Shown here one piece after another: positions 27,401 through 34,460 of a DNA stretch of 64,000 bases (within the stretch, counting starts at the first letter, position 1; every line of letters starts with the position of its first letter). Source of the stretch: Phymorhynchus buccinoides (lineage: Eukaryota > Mollusca > Gastropoda > Neogastropoda > Raphitomidae); contig CM065700.1 of the NCBI GenBank assembly GCA_017654935.2, positions 49,788,991-49,852,990 on the forward strand. Direction: 5' to 3'. Both the position numbers and the translations under genes were made by a program. The notes beneath the pieces are model-generated. The model was not told the DNA's origin. It searched no databases and saw only the letters and a list, made by a program, of their open reading frames with translations.

Positions 27401-30400
27401 CTGATGCACTTGTACCGTAGTGTTCAAGTGCTTCCGCTGTTGGAATGATCCCTGGAGTCTTTTAGCCAGGGTAAGCCAACAAACAACCATAAGTATTAAA
27501 TGTCATTAAGCGTTTTAGTTTATGAAGAAAAGGGTGAAATGGAGCAAACGGAGCAAGATGCTAGTTTTAATATCAACAGTAGTAATTACTTAAAGTTAGA
27601 CTTCTACCCAGCTTAGCACACTTGGATATTTATGACAGAGTTTTGGCACCAAAGCAGCTGGCCAGACCTCAGAGCGGGATTTGATGTTCCATTTGTAAAG
27701 AGGAGAGAGAGAGAGTGTGTTCTATCTCCTTGTATTTCTATATTTATGACAGAGTTTTGGCACCAAAGCAGCTGGCCAGACCTCAGAGCGGGATTTGATG
27801 TTCCATTTGTAAAGAGGAGAGAGAGAGAGTGTGTTCTATCTCCTTGTATTTCTATATTTATGACAGAGTTTTGGCACCAAAGCAGCTGGCCAGACCTCAG
27901 AGCGGGATTTGATGTTCCATTTGTAAAGAGGAGAGAGAGAGAGTGTGTTCTATCTCCTTGTATTTCTATATTTATGACAGAGTTTTGGCACCAAAGCAGC
28001 TGGCCAGACCTCAGAGCGGGATTTGATGTTCCATTTGTAAAGAGGAGAGAGAGAGAGTGTGTTCTATCTCCTTGTATTTCTATATTTATGACAGAGTTTT
28101 GGCACCAAAGCAGCTGGCCAGACCTCAGAGCGGGATTTGATGTTCCATTTGTAAAGAGGAGAGAGAGAGAGTGTGTTCTATCTCCTTGTATTTCTATATT
28201 TATGACAGAGTTTTGGCACCAAACCAGCTGGCCAGACCTCAGAGCGGGATTTGATGTTCCATTTGTAAAGAGGAGAGAGAGAGAGTGTGTTCTATCTCCT
28301 TGTATTTCTATATTTATGACAGAGTTTTGGCACCAAACCAGCTGGCCAGACCTCAGAGCGGGATTTGATGTTCCATTTGTAAAGAGGAGAGAGAGAGTGT
28401 GTGTTCTATCTCCTTGTATTTCTATATTTATGTGTATGGTTCTGTTAACCCTTTCGCTGCCAGCCATTTCTCAGCCAAACAATTCCATTCAACTTACCTG
28501 GGTTGAGAAACAATTCTGTCTGTAATATTGGGGATTCCTCTGTGACATATTTAACCTTTAGCACCCTGCATGTTTTCTGACACTCTGTACTCTGCCACTG
28601 CATTCTTTTTGAGGCGGTGAAAAACGCTTACACCCACTTGATTAAAAATGCTCTAATTTTCTCTGTGTTGTGTGCAGACTTGATTATTGGAATACTAATA
28701 AAGAGATGATTGAGGAAAGTTTTGATATGATGTATTTTGTTGTCCGTGTGTGTTTTGTTGTTGAAAAAAAAGAAAAAAGCGAAATAAACAAAGCGAAAGT
28801 GTTGACTTACTGTTTCAGCACGGTCGGAATGAGTGCTGTCTGCTTCAAAGTTCGCCCACTGACTAATCAACTCATGTCTAAGATCCCTTTAACGAAATAA
28901 CTCACGGAAATATCATTAAGAATGTTATGAAAGGCAAAATTTTCTTTGAATTCAACCTAGTAGTCAAAATCGGTACTGAATCACAATCGCGGCTCGATTC
29001 GATATCGGATCGTCTTCATCGAGTCACACCGACATCGGCTACCCACCCTTCTACTGCATTACAATCTTCTATCACTCTTTCACTGTCGATATCCGACCTA
29101 ACAAAGCCTAAGAATTCATGATTTAAACAAACATCGACGCTAATTTCCAGTAGGAAGCTTCGCCAACACGAAAATCCGCCATATTTGATAGTGAACTTTA
29201 CTTTCTGACCGATCAACACTTTGAAAAATTCAGCACAAACAACTAAAAAAGCAAATGGCGGCTTGCCAGAAGAGAAAGAAGCAGCCGAGCCTCGTTCCGA
29301 AGCTAATGTGAGGTAGTTTCTATTATTAGTTACAGAAATAAGATCCGCGAAGCATTGGTTTTGGGTACCCCTCTCTGGGCGACACAGGGCGTCTGCAGTT
29401 GCAGGGGAGAGTATCTACTCGGCGACACAGTGCGCCTGCAGTGTGCTAAAGGTTAAAGTAAGGCCTATCCTTACCTCCCAAAATTAAGAGAATAGGGTCT
29501 TTGGATAACAGACCCTGATTTGATGCCTTTTAGTGACATGAATCTTTGTGGTGCAAAAATGCAATGTTGGTGGTGAAAGGGTTTGGGCATTTTCTTCTTC
29601 TTCTTCTGCGTTCCCAGGCCATAAGGCCACAATGTCCGTTTTCCAGTCCTCACTGGTCTCCTCGCTGCATTCAGCCGACACATTCCGATTTGGAGAAGCT
29701 CAAAGGAGAAAACTATTTGGAATGATTTTTTTGGAAAAAAGGCAGAATGGACCAAAAGTCAGAAAGATAGTAGATGACACAAAGCAAGGAAAAAGGCAGT
29801 CAAAGAGAGAGACAGATTAGAGGAAGTTACAAGCACAGAACTTCCAGAAGGTGGGGGAACTATTTGTACCGAAACCCCCCCGGTATCCCCATGGGGGGGG
29901 GGGGGGGCATCAATCCCGGTGCTGAGGATTTAAGTCAGAGAGGAACATTGTGCTCCATTCATCAAGCGACTAGAGAGAATGTGTGTGTGTATGTGCACAC
30001 ACTTTTCTATGCTAATTAAAGTGCTTGCATGCAGGTTTCTTTCCATTAATTGTACATGTATTTTTTAAACAGTTTTGGCACCAACCCTGATGCCGAGGCC
30101 CTTAGCCAGAGGGGAACATTATGTTCGGTTTGCCAGGAATAAAATGTGTACCCAATATTACATTTTCACATTTGTGTGTGTGATGTCGTTACAGAGTTTT
30201 GGCACCAAACCAGGGGCAGAAGAGTTGCGGCAGAGAGGAGTGTTGTGTTCTATTTGTCAGGAAGAATACAAAGAACCCATTCTGCTGGCATGTAAGGTAA
30301 GTAACAGAGGAGTGTTGTGTTCTATTTGTCAGGAAGAATACAAAGAACCCATTCTGCTGGCATGTAAGGTAAGTAACAGAGGAGTGTTGTGTTCTATTTG

Positions 30401-31712
30401 TCAGGAGGAATACAAAGAACCCATTCTGCTGGCATGTAAGGTAAGTAACAGAGGAGTGTTGTGTTCTATTTGTCAGGAAGAATACAAAGAACCCATTCTG
30501 CTGGCATGTAAGGTAAGTAACAGAGGAGTGTTGTGTTCTATTTGTCAGGAGGAATACAAAGAACCCATTCTGCTGGCATGTAAGGTAAGTAACAGAGGAG
30601 TGTTGTGTTCTATTTGTCAGGAAGAATACAAAGAACCCATTCTGCTGGCATGTAAGGTAAGTAACAGAGGAGTGTTGTGTTCTATTTGTCAGGAGGAATA
30701 CAAAGAACCCATTCTGCTGGCATGTAAGGTAAGTAACAGAGGAGTGTTGTGTTCTATTTGTCAGGAGGAATACAAAGAACCCATTCTGCTGGCATGTAAG
30801 GTAAGTAACAGAGGAGTGTTGTGTTCTATTTGTCAGGAAGAATACAAAGAACCCATTCTGCTGGTCTGTAAGGTAAGTAACAGAGAGGAGTGTTGTGTTC
30901 TATTTGTCAGGAGGAATACAAAGAGCCCATTCTGCTGGTCTGTAAGGTAAGTAACAGAGGAGTGTTGTGTTCTATTTGTCAGGAGGAATACAAAGAACCC
31001 ATTCTGCTGGCATGTAAGGTAAGTAACAGAGGAGTGTTGTGTTCTATTTGTCAAGAATACAAGGAACCCATTCTGCTGGCCTGTAAGGTAAGTAACAGAG
31101 ACCAGTTGACATAAGCTAGAATGCCAAGGCTACATAAAAAAAATGTTGTTATGCTCTGCATGGTTGTGCGGGGATTGTCCTAAGCCTTGACAAGCTCCTA
31201 GCATAACATCATCAGTCTTAAATCCTCCAAAGTCGGAGTGTGGCTGCCCACGTGGCCGGGTAATCAAAAACAGTCACACACGTAATCCCTAGCTGTTGCA
31301 TTTGTACCATAGTGTTCAAGTGCTTCGGCTGTTGGGATGATCCCTGGAGTCTTTAAGCCAGGGTAAGACAACAACAACAATGACCCTGCAGGCCACATGC
31401 AAATAACTAATGATAATGATAATAAACATGTTTTTTCTTTGTCTCTTCAAGCACATATTCTGTGCCATGCCCAAATAACTTTTGATTACAACGATGTTGA
31501 TAATGATGATGACAACAATGATGACAGTGATGATGACTATGATAATTGATGAATATGTTTCTCTCTCACTCATCTGATAGCACATATTCTGTGACAACTG
31601 CATCTCGCTGTGGTTTGACCGGGAGAAAACCTGCCCGATGTGCCGTGCCCAAATAACGGACGACCCGCAGTGGCAAGATGGCAGCACCAGCTCCTCGCTG
31701 CAGTGGTACTGA
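3847..31712 (+). CDS. RNFT1: RNFT-type RING and transmembrane E3 ubiquitin ligase (9 coding exons)
   Basis: Predicted coding exons are 3847-4182, 11722-12007, 16579-16664, 17482-17597, 19696-19849, 22570-22716, 24292-24357, 30195-30296 and 31581-31712. All introns are GT-AG, all phases agree, and the sum is 1425 nt (474 residues plus stop). The vertebrate family members are about 435-445 residues. The N-terminus is Ser/Gly/His/Gln-rich and likely cytosolic. Hydrophobic segments are encoded by exons 2-6, and a C3HC4 RING closes the protein (C415, C418, C430, H432, C435, C438, C449, C452). The family acts in the ER membrane in ER-associated degradation, transferring ubiquitin to misfolded proteins. 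The RING tail (HIFCDNCISLWFDREKTCPM) resembles RNFT1 slightly more than RNFT2; a single invertebrate co-orthologue is likely. The acceptor at 3825 implies an upstream non-coding exon. Confidence 0.9.
4202..4593. mobile_element. hAT-like MITE in RNFT intron 1
   Basis: Terminal inverted repeats CAGCCCTGAAAGTGG (4202-4216) and its exact complement (4579-4593) bound 392 bp starting CAG and ending CTG, the usual hAT ends. Flanks (ATGTTGTT / TAATGTTT) are only loosely similar, so a target-site duplication is not proven. No transposase is visible. Confidence 0.6.
4594..5059. other. RNFT intron 1, no feature seen
   Basis: Ordinary AT-rich intron sequence between two MITEs; nothing recognisable. Confidence 0.4.
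5060..5280. mobile_element. Short hAT-like MITE
   Basis: A 221-bp unit bounded by inverted repeats CAGTGATGTACCGAGG and the complement of CCTCGGGGCATCACTG (14 of 16 matching). CAG..CTG ends again suggest hAT. No coding potential. Confidence 0.55.
5331..9190. repeat. 47-bp minisatellite array, about 80 copies (RNFT intron 1)
   Basis: The unit has a 47-bp core with a 52-bp variant (TATTTATATTAA instead of TATTTAA) and single-base variants (GCCATA/GACATA, AAGTAC/AATAC). Each unit contains GGTGAGTATGG, a near-perfect 5' splice-site sequence on the sense strand. I do not find the unit in any exon. Minus-strand open frames through it (MFMSGLNIPYS..) are artefacts of a unit without stops. Confidence 0.95.
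9191..9635. other. Intron spacer between two arrays
   Basis: No gene. A degenerate fragment of the 47-bp unit recurs near 9570-9605; otherwise nothing recognisable. Confidence 0.5.
9636..11721 (+). repeat. 34-bp array carrying acceptor-like TTCAG, about 60 copies
   Basis: Unit is 34 bp (GAACTGTTGTTACTTCATTG core plus TTCAGGTTATGTGT or TTCACATTATGTAT). The array runs directly into the real acceptor of RNFT exon 2 (ATTATGTTCAG|GTGG). Early copies mostly keep CAG|GT, whereas many copies nearer the exon read CACAT, which removes the AG. Confidence 0.95.
11722..12007 (+). CDS. RNFT1: RNFT coding exon 2
   Basis: Opens phase 0 with VASRMEDIRALLQS (residues 113 on), then a Gln/His/Pro-rich linker and GLVKLLQNSGVFFILLLLRF, the first hydrophobic segment, ending YDHSL with one base of the next Gly codon. 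Donor G|GTGGGT at 12008. Its 3' end has a diverged copy at 12526-12611. Confidence 0.88.
12008..12525. repeat. Intron 2 start with (GA)n and (CA)n microsatellites
   Basis: GA run at 12040-12057, CA-rich run at 12360-12450 and another GA run at about 12506-12516. No gene content. Confidence 0.8.
12526..12611 (+). pseudogene. Diverged copy of the 3' end of RNFT exon 2 with donor
   Basis: Reads VLVNMLQTSRVLFTLLSLRF then LYDHSAG in the same phase as exon 2 (GLVKLLQNSGVFFILLLLRF, IYDHSLG). It ends GCA G|GTATAT, phase 1 as in the true exon. Many nucleotide differences are at third codon positions (AGG/AGA, TAC/TAT, GAT/GAC). No convincing polypyrimidine-AG acceptor precedes it. It is either a decaying exon duplicate or part of an alternative exon. 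Confidence 0.6.
12790..13080 (-). mobile_element. SINE (family A) copy in RNFT intron 2
   Basis: Minus-oriented copy of a roughly 300-bp dispersed repeat seen also at 21004-21300, 29593-29908, 59473-59806, 59893-60212 and interrupted at 33397-40140. Shared landmarks are GAACTTCCAGAAGGTGGGG, the GGCAGCATGACGC-type segment and a 3' tail GATCGAAGAAGAAG (here as the CGTCGTCGTCGATC complement). Confidence 0.7.
13125..16578 (+). repeat. Exon-3 acceptor array with GAT spacers, about 36 copies
   Basis: Each unit carries TTGCAG (or CTTACAG/CTTACAT) followed by GTCTGGTGGTGATGATAGCC and CTGGGAGGTACA, matching the acceptor and first 30 or so coding bases of RNFT exon 3 (GTCTGATGGTGATGGTAGCC). Units are joined by variable GATGAT tracts, so length runs from about 70 to 130 bp. 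The last 20 or so copies resemble the real acceptor most closely. The poly-Asp/Met/His open frames in both strands are by-products. Confidence 0.93.
16579..16664 (+). CDS. RNFT1: RNFT coding exon 3
   Basis: Phase-1 acceptor TTGCAG; encodes GLMVMVALGGTFYYINM.. then HQSAVR (residues 208-236), the second hydrophobic segment. Donor AGG|GTGAGT, phase 0. 86 nt. Confidence 0.85.
16665..16904. other. RNFT intron 3, short unique part
   Basis: Contains a GA run (16690-16725) and otherwise unremarkable sequence before the exon-4 array begins. Confidence 0.5.
16905..17481 (+). repeat. Exon-4 acceptor array, 5 copies of about 113 bp
   Basis: Copies of the acceptor GTTACAG plus about 75 coding bases of exon 4 start at 16915, 17032, 17144, 17257 and 17370, ahead of the true exon at 17482. 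Each copy runs from GAGGTGGGTTCAGGGCGTAT to the bases for LGINVC and then turns back into intron sequence ending in the next acceptor. Copies lack the rest of the exon and its donor; some carry one-base indels. Confidence 0.93.
17482..17597 (+). CDS. RNFT1: RNFT coding exon 4
   Basis: Encodes EVGSGRMMSIGYPLWLLSFL then GINVCLLYFSFKEQALWN (residues 237-275), the third hydrophobic segment. Phase-0 acceptor, donor AT|GTAAGT leaving two bases. Of six near-identical acceptor copies only this one continues to a donor. Confidence 0.85.
17689..17982. repeat. 34-bp minisatellite, about 9 copies (RNFT intron 4)
   Basis: Unit core ACACGTGGGTCAACATACAC. Because 34 is not a multiple of three and the unit lacks stops, three forward frames stay open across it. 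No exon match found. Confidence 0.93.
18246..18765. mobile_element. piggyBac-like non-autonomous element
   Basis: TTAA at 18242-18245 and 18766-18769 flank a 520-bp unit with inverted ends CTCTTCTGCTGCC / CTCTTCTACTACC. TTAA duplication is the piggyBac signature. An internal frame at 18493-18618 begins MEADNFWREPLQDGDSDDEA, the acidic style of a piggyBac transposase N-terminus, then ends. The remaining flanks rejoin as a shared sequence around TTAA. Confidence 0.75.
18770..19005. other. RNFT intron 4, no feature seen
   Basis: AT-rich intron between the piggyBac-like element and the exon-5 array. Confidence 0.4.
19006..19695 (+). repeat. Exon-5 acceptor array, 4 full and 1 partial copies
   Basis: Copies of the acceptor CATCCTTGCAG plus about 85 coding bases of exon 5 begin at 19064, 19196, 19336 and 19494; an acceptor-less partial copy covers 19597-19648. 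Each copy breaks off after the bases for DFVV and passes into a GAT/GAC tract instead of the true continuation. Confidence 0.93.
19696..19849 (+). CDS. RNFT1: RNFT coding exon 5
   Basis: Encodes LRYKMPLVGVVDVWTLLWVV then LITDFVVKFSTVAAKCCVFL (residues 275-326), two hydrophobic segments typical of the family (DLLW..IADFVLK in vertebrates). Phase-2 acceptor, donor AGG|GTCAGA at 19850. Confidence 0.88.
20150..20375 (+). mobile_element. Non-LTR element C-terminal fragment
   Basis: One forward frame reads FRLRTGHNRLRANMFSTF then CPCGADVMGTEHMLQH, the C-terminal zinc-knuckle region of Jockey-like LINEs. It ends in a GAAGAAGAAGAAG tail. Short, decayed insertion in RNFT intron 5. Confidence 0.65.
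20526..20960 (-). mobile_element. Penelope-like element 3' ORF fragment
   Basis: The minus strand encodes VKEAIEITERKPSLNRDLGY then DLPPIYNSLL, resembling the end of the GIY-YIG region of Penelope-like elements. Upstream on the same strand are frame-broken matches in style (SITHAGSVTN-like). Degenerate and non-functional. Assignment rests on recognised motif style only. Confidence 0.55.
21004..21300 (-). mobile_element. SINE (family A) copy in RNFT intron 5
   Basis: Minus-oriented copy with GGCCATAATGGG, CATTCAGCTGACACATTCCG and GAACTTCCAGAAGGTGGGG landmarks, same arrangement as 29593-29908. Confidence 0.7.
21371..22569 (+). repeat. Exon-6 acceptor array, about 21 copies
   Basis: Units of roughly 45-60 bp each contain GCTGTTCCAG followed by GACATTACTACATCCATGTG, a slightly diverged copy of the exon-6 opening (GGCAAGTACTACATGTTTGTG). 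Three units have lost the CTTGCTGTTC piece. The array runs without a gap into the true acceptor at 22569. Confidence 0.93.
22570..22716 (+). CDS. RNFT1: RNFT coding exon 6
   Basis: Encodes GKYYMFVEKLSQFYRLTLPI then a WFALVTVIVYSIFK hydrophobic segment (residues 327-375), matching the family's GK.Y..IE.LSQ..R block. Phase 0 at both ends; donor AAG|GTTGGT. Confidence 0.9.
22950..23954. repeat. 71-bp minisatellite, about 14 copies (RNFT intron 6)
   Basis: Unit opens GCACCATGGGCAAATGTATT. The unit lacks stops in all three forward frames and 71 is not a multiple of three, so three overlapping frames of 282-380 residues stay open and cycle through the same three peptides. I do not find an exon source. 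Confidence 0.95.
23955..24291. other. RNFT intron 6, no feature seen
   Basis: Unremarkable intron ending in the polypyrimidine acceptor GTATTTTTCAG of exon 7. Confidence 0.5.
24292..24357 (+). CDS. RNFT1: RNFT coding exon 7 (22 codons)
   Basis: Phase-0 exon encoding SFSLYSSVKEVGTAFKKVRM then HR (residues 376-397), aligning with the family's cytosolic linker before the RING (SFDICGRV..VRKALK in a vertebrate). Donor CACAGG|GTGAGTGTGG. Confidence 0.8.
24341..27340 (+). repeat. Exon-7 donor array, about 55 copies
   Basis: Units of 52 bp (or about 57 bp with an AATGCA insert) repeat the end of exon 7 plus its donor: AGTCAGAATGCACAGG|GTGA or the shortened AGTCAGACAGG|GTGAGTG. So about 55 good 5' splice sites follow the real one in tandem. 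Variation is mostly G/T in GTGGGCAC/GTGGTCAC and CCCCCGG/CCCCAGG. Confidence 0.95.
27332..27486 (+). mobile_element. SINE (family B), 5'-truncated
   Basis: Matches the 3' half of 31098-31385: GTCGGAGTGTGGCTGCCCA through GATCCCTGGAGTCTTTTAGC and a (ACA)n-like tail. It directly abuts the end of the exon-7 donor array. Confidence 0.7.
27623..28434. repeat. 114-bp array, 7 copies, seeded by a decayed exon-8 acceptor
   Basis: Units start at 27637, 27751, 27865, 27979, 28093, 28207 and 28321. Each opens GACAGAGTTTTGGCACCAAA, matching the exon-8 acceptor and first codons (ACAG|AGTTTTGGCACCAAA), then diverges. As 114 is 38 codons and the unit lacks stops on both strands in one frame each, overlapping sense and antisense frames of about 290 residues arise; neither resembles a real protein. 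Confidence 0.9.
28555..29452. mobile_element. piggyBac-like non-autonomous element (898 bp)
   Basis: TTAA at 28551-28554 and 29453-29456 flank inverted ends CCTTTAGCACCCTGCATG / CCTTTAGCACACTGCAGG (16 of 18 matching). No transposase is readable. Subterminal CGACACAG..CGTCTGCAG / CGACACAG..CGCCTGCAG is duplicated near the right end. Confidence 0.7.
29593..29908 (-). mobile_element. SINE (family A) copy in RNFT intron 7
   Basis: Starts with the complement of the GAAGAAGAAG tail and carries CATTCAGCCGACACATTCCG and GAACTTCCAGAAGGTGGGGG. It ends in a G-run at 29894-29908, right against a decayed exon-8 copy. Confidence 0.7.
29909..29968 (+). pseudogene. Decayed copy 1 of RNFT exon 8
   Basis: Reads INPGAEDLSQRGTLCSIHQA against the true TKPGAEELRQRGVLCSICQE. 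The second RING cysteine is replaced by His and no donor follows. 5' bases are lost at the SINE boundary. Confidence 0.65.
30072..30142 (+). pseudogene. Decayed copy 2 of RNFT exon 8
   Basis: After AAACAG it reads FGTNPDAEALSQRGTLCSVC and QE, then stops. The acceptor dinucleotide survives but two bases of AGAG are lost, and the donor half is absent. Differences from exon 8 are largely synonymous or conservative. Confidence 0.65.
30195..30296 (+). CDS. RNFT1: RNFT coding exon 8 (first half of RING)
   Basis: Encodes SFGTKPGAEELRQRGVLCSI then CQEEYKEPILLACK (residues 398-431): RING ligands C415, C418 and C430. Phase 0, donor AAG|GTAAGT. I chose the first of twelve tandem donors as the reference end; donors 2-9 would also keep frame. 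Confidence 0.82.
30229..31097 (+). repeat. 72-bp exon-8 RING-half plus donor array, 12 copies
   Basis: Twelve copies of GGAGTG..TGTAAG|GTAAGTAACA with donors after 30296, 30368, 30440, 30512, 30584, 30656, 30728, 30800, 30872, 30946, 31018 and 31087. The unit is 24 codons with no stop, so the frame stays open through nine copies before a 2-base insertion shifts it. Each unit also holds an acceptor-like TTCTATTTGTCAG. Confidence 0.95.
31098..31385 (+). mobile_element. SINE (family B), nearly full length
   Basis: About 285 bp with GCTAGAATGCCAAGGCTACA at the 5' side, TAGCATAACATCATCAGTCT, GTCGGAGTGTGGCTGCCCA and a 3' (ACA)n tail. Inverted full copy at 33475-33772; truncated copy at 27332-27486. 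Confidence 0.7.
31392..31479 (+). pseudogene. Two deleted copies of RNFT exon 9
   Basis: At 31452-31479 the exon opening CACATATTCTGTG is fused directly to CCATGCCCAAATAAC, which in the real exon lies 60 bases further on. At 31392-31409 a shorter CACATGCAAATAAC remnant follows CTGCAG. Both are followed by GAT-rich sequence. They are internally deleted acceptor-side copies. Confidence 0.6.
31581..31712 (+). CDS. RNFT1: RNFT coding exon 9 (second half of RING, stop)
   Basis: Acceptor CATCTGATAG; encodes HIFCDNCISLWFDREKTCPM then CRAQITDDPQWQDGSTSSSL and QWY-stop (residues 432-474). Supplies RING ligands H432, C435, C438, C449 and C452. The W.DG.TSS..Q.Y tail is characteristic of RNFT proteins. 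Confidence 0.93.
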   Translation, partial: HIFCDNCISLWFDREKTCPMCRAQITDDPQWQDGSTSSSLQWY

Positions 31713-31757
31713 GGAGTGACTTCCCTTGGGTGCTCAACCAATGAAACAGAACGCCAT

Positions 31758-31839
31758 TGGTGTGTGTGTGAGTGAGAGAGAGAGTGTGTGTGTGTGTGAG
31801 TGAGAGAGAGAGTGAGTGTGTGTGTGAGAGAGAGAGTGA

Positions 31840-31879
<40 letters not shown>

Positions 31880-32085
31880 AAGAATGAGTGTGTGTGTGTG
31901 TGTGTGTGTGTGAGTGAGTGAGTGTGTGTGAGTGAGAGAGAGAGAGTGAGTGTGTGTGTGAGTGAGAGAGAGAGTGAGTGTGTGTGAGTGAGAGAGAGAG
32001 AGAGTGTGTGTGTGTGTGAGTGAGAGAGAGTGAGAGAGAGAGTGAGTGTGTGTGTGTGAGAGAGAGAGAGTGAGTGTGTGTGAAT
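31758..32085. repeat. Compound (GT)n/(GA)n microsatellite in RNFT 3' region
   Basis: About 330 bases of alternating GTGTGT and GAGAGA blocks starting 45 bases after the stop, probably transcribed in the 3' UTR. Confidence 0.9.
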
Positions 32086-32113
32086 GCTTTTTCAGGTTAT
32101 AGGTACAATGTTT

Positions 32114-32290
32114 TACAGACTATAAGGTGCACCTGATTCTAAGGCGCACCCCCCAACTTTGATGGATATTCATATATTGTTATTGTAGTTTCTTACTGTA
32201 TTATTATTTATTCACATTATAAGGCGCAGGGGTCTCAGTCTGGGGGGAAAGTATCGCCTTAAATCGCCTTAGACCCTAAAAAATACTGTA
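32114..32290. mobile_element. Possible MITE with TACAG/CTGTA ends
   Basis: Inward-facing TACAGACTATAAGGTGCACC and the complement of CGCCTTAGACCC..TACTGTA, with several AAGGCGCA motifs. Similar AAGGCGCA-type repeats are common in animal genomes; I cannot name the family. Confidence 0.35.
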
Positions 32291-33396
32291 TAAGATTGGT
32301 AAATTGATTTTTTTTTCCAGTCACTATAAGCTCAAAATTCTGTTTGGTTCGATTTTGTATATATGCTTTTATTCATTATTATATTTTGATTTTATTGATT
32401 TGTTGTCTAATCCCAGTGAAGATCGTAATTATGTTAAAGATAGTTATTTTATCTTGTTTGGATCTGAAATCATGGTAGCTTTTTCTTTTTATTTTGTTAT
32501 TGGTTTTTTTGGCTACGTATCAGGTTCATGGTCAATCAGAAATCTGATTCCATGTGTAGTTGTGTGTGTGTGTGTGTGTGTGTGTAAGACATTAAATAGG
32601 GATTATCTGATGTGTATCTGCACAGCGACTATTTGGGATAGTTCGTTTGCAATCCAAATTCCTATATTATTCTGTAGATGTCATTAATGCCATAAAAAGA
32701 GTTTTAATTGCAGTAAGGGGGAAAATGTACTGTACTGAATAAAAGACGGTTAATGCACCGTTTTCAAACTGATAGCACCCCCCCCCCCCCCCCTCCCCTT
32801 CCGGGCTTACAGGTGATTATTTTTCAACATAATTAATTAACCTGAAATGCAGAAGGAATTTCTCATTTATAAACAAAGGCAGATGCAAATCGTGACTGCT
32901 GGACAATAATAATCTGTGATTAGTAACAATTCATATGAATGCAAATTTTTTTTTTTAATTTATTTTGTTAGTTATTCTTTACCCCACAAACCATGAGTCT
33001 TGTGCTTGTTCTTATTTATCAGTCATTCTGTGATGAACATTGTACACAGTTTCTCAAGTTAATAGAAGGGTTGTACATAATCTTTTCATAGGCTTTTGCG
33101 ATGAAGTCTATTTGCGTTTTTGACTAAATTTGTATATTGCGTGTACAGGTATATTGCTTCGGTGAAATGGTTCAGTAAACAAATGTTTTATGCCATTTTT
33201 ATAATGATATGCAAATGATATGAAATATTAATGAAGAATGGACTAGGGAGCTAGGTGGACAGACGATTCATGTTTTCTTTTTTCACAATGATGTACAAAA
33301 GATTGTATATGGAATGACATAAATCCTTGGGGCAGTGGGTGGATGCCTCATGCCTCCATATGGGGAGCTGGACGATCTTGCCCCTCCAAGTGTCTT
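32291..33396. other. AT-rich intergenic sequence downstream of RNFT
   Basis: No gene seen. An AATAAA at 32738-32743 could be an RNFT polyadenylation signal about 1 kb after the stop. Also a GT run at 32561-32585 and a C run at 32777-32793. Confidence 0.35.
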
Positions 33397-33474
33397 CCTG
33401 TGGGGATACCAGGGGGCCTTTATGTACAAATAGTTCCTCCACCTTCTGAAAGTTCTGTGCTTGTAACTTCCTCT

Positions 33475-33772
33475 GTTGTTGTACCCTGGCTTAAAGACTC
33501 CAGGGATCATTCCAACAGCCAAAGCACTTGAACACTATGGTACAAATGCACCAGCTAGGGATGAGAACATTATACGTGTGGCCGTTTTTTATTACCCCGC
33601 CACGTGAGCAGCCACACTCTGACCAGAGAATTTTAAAGACTGATGATGTTATGCTAGGAGCTTGTCATGGCTAAAGACATTCCCCGCATAACTATGTAGA
33701 GCATAACATTTTGATGTAGCCTTGGTGTTCTAGCCTATGTCTATTGGTCTGACACAGCTTTAAGCCAAGGCG
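33475..33772 (-). mobile_element. SINE (family B), full, inverted
   Basis: Reverse complement of 31098-31385, with the (ACA)n tail appearing as GTTGTTGTACC at the left edge. Perfect 12-base target duplication GTAACTTCCTCT on both sides. Confidence 0.8.
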
Positions 33773-33792
33773 GTAACTTCCTCTAAACTGTC

Positions 33793-33983
33793 AATCTATT
33801 TTAACCATACATTACCAACACTTAAAACATGTGCATTGACTCATAATGACCTGGAACTATACCAAAGAATATAGTAAAGCGAAAGTAGGGCGTGACGTCA
33901 CCCCCTGCGCCGGACATGGGGTGCGAGTTATCCCCCTTACATCCGGGCAGGCGAGGTGCGCGCGCGCACTACAAACATCATTC
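33793..33983. repeat. DIRS left end and inverted terminal repeat
   Basis: Outer tip 33793-33812 plus 171 bases that match the right end in inverse orientation, including GGGCGTGACGTCACCCCC (a CRE-like palindrome TGACGTCA) and GTGCGCGCGCGCAC. The TGACGTCA motif may serve the element's promoter; that is an inference. Confidence 0.85.
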
Positions 33984-34460
33984 TTTCTTTTCCACCCAAG
34001 CTCTCTTGACCTGGCTTGCCATTGCTCTCTTCCTTTTGGGGTTTCTGCTCTGTTCTAGGTGGGTCCGTTCCATTTATTTTGTAACTGACTATTCTTTTGT
34101 TTCTTGGACTGCCTGTTGGGCTGTCTATCGATTTTATTTTCTTGTATTTTTGGAAATTTTCATGATACAAGTCAGGCCGGTTTTCTTCGTGTGTGTTGTG
34201 TGGGCGGCCATCGTGGCTTCACCCACCCCCCACACTCTTTCTAAGACTTCGGTCTCTGCTCCGGTTCTCTCCTCTACCCCTCTACCCCTCTCCCTCGCGA
34301 TGGGAGTGGTAGGTTCGTTTCTCCCTCTCTTTCTCAAGAAAAGTCTTCTAAAGAGAAATCTGTTTCCAAGGAGAAAACTCACAAGAAATCTTCGCGATCT
34401 TCTTCTAAACATGACGTTTCTCCAGTTAAGGCGGTTTCAGTTTCTCACGAACTTGACCCC

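Noticed and set aside
27613..28525. Sense and antisense frames of about 290 residues
   Set aside because: By-product of a stop-free 114-bp unit; no recognisable domain or splice context beyond the decayed exon-8 edge.
28446..28554. Separate piggyBac-like element starting TTAA-CCCTTTCGCTGCC
   Set aside because: No matching inverted right end found within the window.
31019..31087. Last copy of the exon-8 array as the functional exon end
   Set aside because: A two-base insertion after copy 9 breaks frame between the upstream exon start and the last copies; the first copy is contiguous with the SFGTKPGAEEL part and in phase with exon 9.
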